A DNA stretch of 64,000 bases, taken from contig CALXLA010000002.1 of NCBI GenBank assembly GCA_944389075.1, positions 17,664 through 81,663 of the forward strand. Reading direction: 5' to 3'. The notes under the pieces were generated by a model. That model did no database searches, was not told the origin of the DNA, and was given only the letters and a program-made list of their open reading frames with translations. This stretch comes from an uncultured Spirochaetaceae bacterium (GTDB lineage: Bacteria > Spirochaetota > Spirochaetia > Sphaerochaetales > Sphaerochaetaceae). Below are positions 59,062-64,000 of the stretch, piece after piece; positions within the stretch are counted from its first letter, which is position 1, and every line of letters starts with the position of its first letter. The position numbers and the translations under genes are program-made.

Positions 59062-60179
59062 CAAAGAGGGATTTTTCGCACGTCAGGCGCATTGTGATAA
59101 AAGCGGGAACGAATATCCTCTCATCCAAAGACGGTATCAATATGGAGAGGGTGAGGAGCATCGTTGACCAGATCGCAAAGGCGAAGGAGAAAGGTTATCA
59201 GGTGCTGCTCGTCTCATCTGGTGCTGTAGGACTTGGGGCAAAGGCCCTTCATCATACGACACCTGTCGCATATATCGCGATGAGGCAGGCATGCGCGGCA
59301 ATCGGCAATCCTGTCCTGATGAATGCATACAGTCATGAATTTGAAAGACACAACATGCTCTGCGGACAGGTCCTCATCACGCGCTTCGATCTGAACAACA
59401 GGACAAGCTACAACAATCTCAGACAGTCCGTGTCCATGCTTCTTGCGCTAGGTGTGGTTCCTATCTTCAATGAGAACGATGTAGTCTCAACAGCAATGGT
59501 GCGGAATCAGTTCGGGGACAATGATACGATGAGCGCGCTTATTGCATCGAAGATCGATGCGGACCTCCTGATTCTCCTTACCGATATCGATGGAATATAT
59601 ACAGGGAACCCAAAGAAGGACAGCAATGCAGTCCTCCTTCCGGAGATAAACGAACTCACTCCTGAGATCTTCTCCTACGCAAAAGGCGCAGGTTCCACAT
59701 TCTCTACAGGGGGAATGAAGACGAAGCTGCTGGCGGCCCAGATCGCGCAGAAAGGCGGATGCGGCACAGTCATCGCATCTGGCTATGAGGATGATATCAT
59801 AGAGAGGATTCTCTCAGGCGATCAGGCCGGTACATACATCCTTCCTGCGGAACGTCTCAGCCAGAGGCAGAGATGGATACTCAACACGCAGTATGAAGGT
59901 GCCATTGTCGTGGATGACGGTGCGAAGGAAGCTCTTCTTTCCCATAAGAGCCTGCTCCCGAGCGGAGTGAAGGCTGTGAAGGGAGTATTCAGCGCGGGAG
60001 AGGTCGTTGCCGTGATGGACAAGGACGGGAATGTCTTTGCGAAAGCTGTTCCATATTTCGACAGTACGGAGCTGGAGATTCTCCAGGGACACAAAAGCTA
60101 TGAGATAGAGACTCTTATAGGAGGAGGAAAGAAGGATGTGATCTTCAGACCAGAAGATCTCGCCTTCATATGTCAATGA
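59058..60179 (+). CDS. proB: Glutamate 5-kinase
   Basis: This 373-residue kinase performs the first step of proline synthesis and is normally feedback-inhibited by proline. An amino acid kinase domain (IVIKAGTNILSSKDG at the start, LLVSSGAVGLGAKAL, FGDNDTMSALIAS, LLTDIDGIYTGNPK) is followed by a C-terminal PUA domain from about 280. The product is passed to ProA. Confidence 0.95.
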   Translation: MTKRDFSHVRRIVIKAGTNILSSKDGINMERVRSIVDQIAKAKEKGYQVLLVSSGAVGLGAKALHHTTPVAYIAMRQACAAIGNPVLMNAYSHEFERHNMLCGQVLITRFDLNNRTSYNNLRQSVSMLLALGVVPIFNENDVVSTAMVRNQFGDNDTMSALIASKIDADLLILLTDIDGIYTGNPKKDSNAVLLPEINELTPEIFSYAKGAGSTFSTGGMKTKLLAAQIAQKGGCGTVIASGYEDDIIERILSGDQAGTYILPAERLSQRQRWILNTQYEGAIVVDDGAKEALLSHKSLLPSGVKAVKGVFSAGEVVAVMDKDGNVFAKAVPYFDSTELEILQGHKSYEIETLIGGGKKDVIFRPEDLAFICQ

Positions 60180-61099
60180 GCGAATATAAAGTACTGCACC
60201 GCATGCAGGATCTCGGCTTGCGCATTTCATCGCTTTACAGACAGGAGCAGCTTGCCATCGGCATACTCGATATCTCTTCGAAAGAGGCCCTGATATCCAC
60301 GCTCAAGTGGTATACGGAGAATATGAGCAACATCTATGTGATGACTACCCAGTCACGCATGGAAGATGGTTCTATACAGGATGCTTTCCCTGATGTCAAT
60401 TTCATCGTCTTCAAAAGCGTCTGCTCTTCAGGAAGATACATCAACGCGCTTGCGGATGAGTGCTATGCGACATACTTCCTTGTCGTGCGTTCTGACTGCC
60501 AGCTGATAGCATTCGAGGGAAGCAAGCTGATGGAGATGATGTCTGAGCGCAATCATCCTGCGATAATCTGCCCTGTGATGATTTCATCTGCCGGAGATAT
60601 CCTTCCGACTCTTCAGGCTCCTTATATCAAAGGCCGCATCGTCGATCCGATTTCCTTTGTTCCCGCAATAGACAGGGATCTTGAAGAGGATACGCTTTAT
60701 CCGATGATGGAGCTCGGGCTTTATGACAGGGCACTGTTCCAGCGGCTCAGAGCCTATGATACGCAGATCATGGGAGAGTTCTATCAGGCGATGGATTTCG
60801 GTGTCAGATGTTTCCTGTATGGATACAGGATCTTCACGACACGTTCACTTGCGATACAGTTCCCGGACAGGATATCGATCATAGAGGACCGCTCTCTCTG
60901 CGATGGCGCGAACAGGTTCTATACCAAGGCATTGTCTGTCAGGCATATAGCTGGCAAGAATGTCGTTGAGAAGTGGAAGCCTTATGTCGATAAGGAAGTC
61001 CTCAATGAGGAAGTCCGGAAGAAGCAGGTTATACTGCAGAAAGTGGACTTCCAGTCTCTTATCGATAAATGGAAGGTCAGGGAAGGCGCTGAGAGATGA
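60176..61099 (+). CDS. Conserved protein, possible GT-A glycosyltransferase
   Basis: This 307-residue protein is coupled to proB by ATGA (an ATG at 60170 is also possible). Its layout suggests a nucleotide-sugar transferase fold: repeated hydrophobic strands, FLVVRSDCQLIAF as a possible DxD-like site near 100, and YDRALFQRLRAYDTQIMGEFYQAMDFGVR near 185-215, which recalls the acceptor-side region of family 2 transferases. There are no membrane segments. The identification is weak; I do not recognise a named family with confidence. A role linked to proline synthesis is not evident. Confidence 0.55.
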   Translation: MSEYKVLHRMQDLGLRISSLYRQEQLAIGILDISSKEALISTLKWYTENMSNIYVMTTQSRMEDGSIQDAFPDVNFIVFKSVCSSGRYINALADECYATYFLVVRSDCQLIAFEGSKLMEMMSERNHPAIICPVMISSAGDILPTLQAPYIKGRIVDPISFVPAIDRDLEEDTLYPMMELGLYDRALFQRLRAYDTQIMGEFYQAMDFGVRCFLYGYRIFTTRSLAIQFPDRISIIEDRSLCDGANRFYTKALSVRHIAGKNVVEKWKPYVDKEVLNEEVRKKQVILQKVDFQSLIDKWKVREGAER

Positions 61100-61106
61100 T
61101 GGCTGC

Positions 61107-61135
61107 TTGCATTATCATGCGGGCTGCTTTAGGAT
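61107..61135 (+). promoter_or_regulatory. Promoter of the YhcH gene
   Basis: TTGCAT (61107-61112), 17 nt, TAGGAT (61130-61135). ATG 61142 follows after 6 nt with no Shine-Dalgarno. Confidence 0.55.
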
Positions 61136-61141
61136 TTCCAT

Positions 61142-61585
61142 ATGATTTACGACAGATTCAGCCGGTTACCTCTGTATGAAGAGGCGGTTCCTTATTTAAC
61201 GGAAATATATGGAGAGCTTTCACAGAAGGATCTTCTTTTTCTGGAGCCAGGCACGTATTACACGAAGGATAATGGCATAAAGTACATGGTGCAGTCATAT
61301 GAGACTGCTGAGAAGAAACAGCCTGAGCTTCATGGCAGATATGCTGATGTCCAGATAATGGTGGGCGGCACTGAGAAGTTCGGCTTTGATGTGATTGCTG
61401 AAAGACCTGAGGCATTCAACGAAGCTGATGATATCGGGTTCCTTGAAGGGGAGTGCCGCAATCATCTCATTCTCTCATCTATGGATGCTGTGATAGTCTT
61501 ACCCGGAGAGCCTCATACCCCAGGGCTTGCTGATGGCAAACCAGAGCAAGTGAGGAAGATCGTCGTGAAGATTCCGGTTGCCTGA
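61142..61585 (+). CDS. YhcH/YjgK/YiaL-family protein
   Basis: This 147-residue cupin-like protein of the EbgC/YhcH family is often linked to sialic acid or rare sugar catabolism, where some members are anomerases. It has [16 protein letters not shown] (metal-ligand histidine region), [13 protein letters not shown] and the C-terminal [16 protein letters not shown] followed by [10 protein letters not shown]. No sugar operon is adjacent. The start has no Shine-Dalgarno and a -10 box 6 nt upstream. Confidence 0.85.
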   Translation: MIYDRFSRLPLYEEAVPYLTEIYGELSQKDLLFLEPGTYYTKDNGIKYMVQSYETAEKKQPELHGRYADVQIMVGGTEKFGFDVIAERPEAFNEADDIGFLEGECRNHLILSSMDAVIVLPGEPHTPGLADGKPEQVRKIVVKIPVA

Positions 61586-61592
61586 GGGTGAG

Positions 61593-62270
61593 ATGGAAGA
61601 GTCTGGCATCCCTGATTCAGGTGCTGTGTTCTCTAATGAATATGGCACATCGGTCTTCCTGAAGAACATAGTCAAAGCCGAGAACATAATAGTAGGTGAT
61701 TACACATACTATGACGATACGAGGTCCCCGCTGGACTGGGAGCATAATAATGTGCTGTTCAATTATCCCTTCTTCGGAGAGAAGCTGGTCATAGGCAGGT
61801 ATTGCGCATTGGCAGAGGGTTCAGTCTTCATGATGGGAGCTGCCAACCACAGGCTTTTGAGCGTGACGACTTATCCGTTCAATGTATTCGGCGGTAAGTG
61901 GAGGGATATCTCAACTCCTCATATAGATGAGCTGCCCCATAAAGGCGGTACAGTCATAGGCAATGATGTCTGGATTGGTCATAAGGCTGTGATCATGCCT
62001 GGTGTCACGATTGGAGATGGCTCTATCGTTGCCGCATGGTCTGTCGTGACGAAGAGTTTCCCACCGTATTCGGTAATCGGAGGAAATCCTGCCCGCCTTA
62101 TAAGAAAGAGATTCGATGATGAGCTGATTGATCTTCTTCTGAAGCTCAGATGGTGGGATAAGAGCCCGGAGGAAGTGACAGAGCTTATTCCGTTGCTTGT
62201 ATCACCTGATCTTGATGATGTGAAAAATAAGCTCAAGGCTCTTCTTGAAGAGAATGGCTCCCTTTCCTGA
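61593..62270 (+). CDS. Xenobiotic acetyltransferase-type (CatB/Vat-like) hexapeptide O-acetyltransferase
   Basis: This 225-residue left-handed beta-helix acetyltransferase has [11 protein letters not shown], the [19 protein letters not shown] loop with the catalytic histidine, then the hexapeptide turns [30 protein letters not shown] and [13 protein letters not shown]. The overall arrangement is that of CatB and streptogramin Vat enzymes, but many relatives acetylate sugars. ATG 61593 follows GAGGGTGAG; the frame upstream begins inside the YhcH gene. Antibiotic acetylation cannot be claimed from sequence alone. Confidence 0.87.
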   Translation: MEESGIPDSGAVFSNEYGTSVFLKNIVKAENIIVGDYTYYDDTRSPLDWEHNNVLFNYPFFGEKLVIGRYCALAEGSVFMMGAANHRLLSVTTYPFNVFGGKWRDISTPHIDELPHKGGTVIGNDVWIGHKAVIMPGVTIGDGSIVAAWSVVTKSFPPYSVIGGNPARLIRKRFDDELIDLLLKLRWWDKSPEEVTELIPLLVSPDLDDVKNKLKALLEENGSLS

Positions 62271-62278
62271 AAGGAGCC
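62256..62278. terminator. Hairpin between convergent genes
   Basis: GGCTCC (62256-62261) pairs with GGAGCC (62273-62278) with additional TTT/AAA pairs inside. It includes the acetyltransferase stop codon. There is no U tract on the plus strand. Confidence 0.45.
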
Positions 62279-62285
62279 GTTCATA

Positions 62286-63460
62286 TCAGTGCTTTTCTGC
62301 CCAGATTCCATCTGCGACTTCGCCCCAGCGCTCCGCTTTCTCAGTGCACTTTGATGCGAGTTCATGGACATCCTCAGGAGCTGCGAGATCTGTGGAATCA
62401 GCCCCGGATGCATCGACCATCTCAGGAAGCCTGTCAGGATTGTCGAGAAGCGGGCATGGCCTCAGATGATTGCCATTGAATGGCTGTCCTGCCTGATAGC
62501 GCCTGAAGAGAGGAGACTGAAGGATTTCCAGCAGTGTCTTGTCCTTGATGTTGTAGTTGGAGTAGTGGATGAATGCGCAAGGCTCTGCATCGCCATTTGC
62601 ATTGATGTGGAGGTAATAGCGGCCTCCTGCGACACAGCCTCCTACATATTCGCCATCATTCCAGAAGTCCATCGTCCAGATAGGCTTCGTCCTCCTGAAG
62701 CCGCGGATTCTCTCATACATCATCTTCCTCTGCTCAGCAGTAACCATCAAGTCTGTAGGAGAGCCTTTTCCGACAGGCATGTATGTGAAGAGCCAGCAGA
62801 ACTTCGCTCCTGTATCTATCATCCAGTCGAAGTACTCATCACTGCCGATCACATCGCAGTTCGCGCTTGTGTAGCAACATGAGAATCCGAAAGGCAACTT
62901 CTTTCTCTTAAGGATGGAAGCAGCCTCTACAACCTTTGAGTATGTTCCGTTGCCTCTTCTGGAATCAGTTGCTGTCTCGAATCCCTCGACGCTGATTGCA
63001 GGAACGAAGTTCTTCACCCTGAGCATCTCATCAGCGAAAGCCTCATCAATCAGCGTTCCGTTCGTGAATGCGCTGAATACAGAATCGCTGTGCTTCTCGC
63101 AGAGCTTTATGATCAGATCCTTCTTCACAAGCGGCTCTCCACCGGAGAAGTGGAAGAAATGCATATTGAGTTCCTCTGCCTGGGAAATGAGCGAATCGAG
63201 AGTCTCGAAGCTGAGATTCAGCTTGTTGCCATACTCTGCAGCCCACACCCATTGCAATGAAGATTGCAGGCGGATGTCAGATCGATGAGCATCGTCCATG
63301 GAATCGAGAAGCCATATTTTGCAGCCAGCTCATCACGGCTTTGTGACCACTTGTAAAATGCGTTTACGATGAAGTTTCTGGCCAGTGTCTTCCTGACATC
63401 TGTATCTATATCATCGAAAAGCGATACAAGCAGGCGGTGCCAGTTGCTGTTTTTATAAAG
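62286..63460 (-). pseudogene. Radical SAM protein with SPASM-like C-terminus, frameshifted and 5'-truncated
   Basis: The long frame (62286-63299) encodes WAAEYGNKLNLSFETLDSLI, the SAM-binding SGGEPLVKKDLI, TNGTLIDEAFADEML, FTYMPVGKGSPTDLM and cysteine-bearing segments CVAGGRYYLHINANGDAEPC and LRPCPLLDN. The cluster motif is missing from it. In the other frame, from 63460 down to 63245, are NWHRLLVSLFDDIDTDVRKT and LTSACNLHCNGC. The two frames join at 63244/63245 in the last cysteine codon: TGT-GGG where TGT-TGG is expected. No start codon precedes the first frame (a TAA lies at 63463-63461), and an IS200-like region follows. Both defects argue for a dead gene. Confidence 0.85.
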
Positions 63461-63513
63461 TTAGCCGCCAGAAAACCGACAAGGCTTGTCCTGCCGGATG
63501 AAGGCGGCAATGA

Positions 63514-63711
63514 TCATCTGATCTTATAATCGGCAAATACATGTCCACAGGATTGGCAGACATATGCCTCCGCCTTGTTTTCAAGAGCAAGAGTGCAAGA
63601 TCCATCATTCCTGTCAGGTTTGAACATGACATTTGTGCTGAAGGGCATGCTGCTTGAAGATATGACAGCTCCTTTGACCATATCCCTGCCACATGCCGGG
63701 CATTTCATCAT
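63514..63711 (-). CDS. Small zinc-ribbon protein
   Basis: This 65-residue protein has an N-terminal CPACGRDM and a C-terminal VCQSCGHVFADY, together a four-cysteine zinc ribbon around a basic/serine-rich middle (the DUF6487-like type). Its ATG lies inside the transposase stop (ATGA overlap; two ATGs in a row). Small ribbons of this type are common as free-standing genes; coupling to an IS200 transposase is unusual. The function is unknown. Confidence 0.7.
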   Translation of the reverse strand: MMKCPACGRDMVKGAVISSSSMPFSTNVMFKPDRNDGSCTLALENKAEAYVCQSCGHVFADYKIR

Positions 63712-64000
63712 TCGGTACCTCCGATGTTCGACTTCTGGTTTTCGATGTACTTTTTAACACTGTCTTCTGTAATGGCACCGACGCTTCCGTAGTAGCAGCC
63801 GCGTGACCAGAGTCCCGATCTCCAGAACTTCCTCTCTTTCAGTTGTGGAAAGGCTGCGAAGATGTGTACAGCAGAAATGGACTTCAGCGTACGTGCTATT
63901 GAAGAGGGTGCATCATCAGGAGAGGCCTCGAGAAAAAGATGGACGTGGTCAGGCATGACCTCTATGGCTTTCAACGTCCAGCCGTACTCTGTGCAGGTCT
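63708..64000 (-). CDS. tnpA: IS200-type (Y1 HUH) transposase, 5' end outside window
   Basis: The C-terminal 96 residues are visible; the frame is open to the window edge, so the real start lies beyond it. EVMPDHVHLFLEASPDD carries the HxH metal-binding pair of HUH single-strand transposases. LKSISAVHIFAAFPQLKERKFW, LWSRGCYYGSVG and the C-terminal helix TEDSVKKYIENQK follow, where a Gln near the end is usual. The catalytic tyrosine region (around CYYGSVG and the helix KKYIE) appears intact. Confidence 0.88.
   Translation of the reverse strand, partial: TCTEYGWTLKAIEVMPDHVHLFLEASPDDAPSSIARTLKSISAVHIFAAFPQLKERKFWRSGLWSRGCYYGSVGAITEDSVKKYIENQKSNIGGTE

Larger units (their letters stand above)
63464..64000 (-). 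mobile_element. IS200/IS605-type element (partial, runs off window)
   Basis: It holds a Y1-type transposase (63708-64000) and a coupled zinc-ribbon gene, and at its downstream end an imperfect palindromic block. GCCGCC (63464-63469) pairs with GGCGGC (63503-63508), with a perfect GACAAG-G-CTTGTC inside (63478-63490), the kind of subterminal hairpin used by these elements. It abuts the truncated radical SAM gene. The other end is outside the window, so boundaries are estimates. Confidence 0.6.

Noticed and set aside
1..64000. CRISPR arrays, rRNA or tRNA genes
   Set aside because: No regularly spaced repeats and no tRNA or rRNA landmarks were seen on either strand by eye; a covariance-model scan was not possible.

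Overview
The window reads as chromosomal DNA of a host-associated spirochaete (Sphaerochaetaceae/Treponemataceae-like). This is an inference from gene content: a eukaryote-like hexokinase, an archaeal-type UMP kinase, FabK as the only enoyl-ACP reductase, a PflA-like radical SAM protein next to a patatin, and a large selenium/molybdenum hydroxylase island. Genes are tightly packed, mostly in operons with ATGA, TGATG or slightly larger overlaps. No rRNA, tRNA or CRISPR array was seen.

Layout. 1-5.9 kb: a catabolic operon of two unrelated hydroxyacid dehydrogenases, an HpcH/HpaI aldolase and a tripartite tricarboxylate transporter, behind a promoter overlapped by a palindrome, with a divergent (probably regulator) gene cut by the window edge. 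6-9.3 kb: rpiB, CBS-pyrophosphatase, a DUF1016 nuclease. 9.3-15 kb: rel, prmC, prfA, exodeoxyribonuclease I and a NifX-like protein on the minus strand. 15-22.7 kb: MFS transporter, hexokinase, pyridoxal kinase, patatin, radical SAM, UMP kinase, SSB, lipoprotein. 22.7-32.1 kb: one eleven-gene fatty acid operon (acpP-fabK-fabD-fabG-fabF-accB-fabZ-accC-accD-accA plus an acyl-CoA ligase), without fabH. 32.2-38 kb: small accessory genes, including a methyltransferase with a long Arg/Asp-rich tail, a RelB/PIN toxin-antitoxin pair with a frameshifted toxin, and a GrpB-cytidine deaminase fusion. 38.2-57.7 kb: a selenium-dependent molybdenum hydroxylase island with two hydroxylases (xdhA/FeS/xdhB and ygfM/xdhD), an XdhC-type maturation factor with swapped domains, a class V aminotransferase, YedE, TusA, DUF3343, SelD, YgeW, YqeC and YqeB. 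An AmrB-AmrA-AmrS operon, a cytoplasmic GH28 and a CDF metal exporter lie among these genes. 57.7-62.3 kb: proA-proB, a possible glycosyltransferase, a YhcH protein and a Vat-like acetyltransferase. 62.3-64 kb: a frameshifted and 5'-truncated radical SAM gene beside an IS200-type element that runs off the window.

How the genes work together. The island resembles a compact version of the E. coli yge/yqe/ygf purine-selenium region. YedE, TusA and DUF3343 probably import and carry selenium, SelD makes selenophosphate, YqeB/YqeC/XdhC mature the hydroxylases, and YgeW handles a carbamoylated product.

The most unexpected signal is promoter architecture. At about fifteen transcription-unit starts I see a -10-like box (often extended TGn, often with a -35 at exactly 17 nt) only 5-9 nt before the start codon, and no Shine-Dalgarno. 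Downstream operon genes and a few other units have normal Shine-Dalgarno sequences. This predicts widespread leaderless transcription and also helps fix several start codons.
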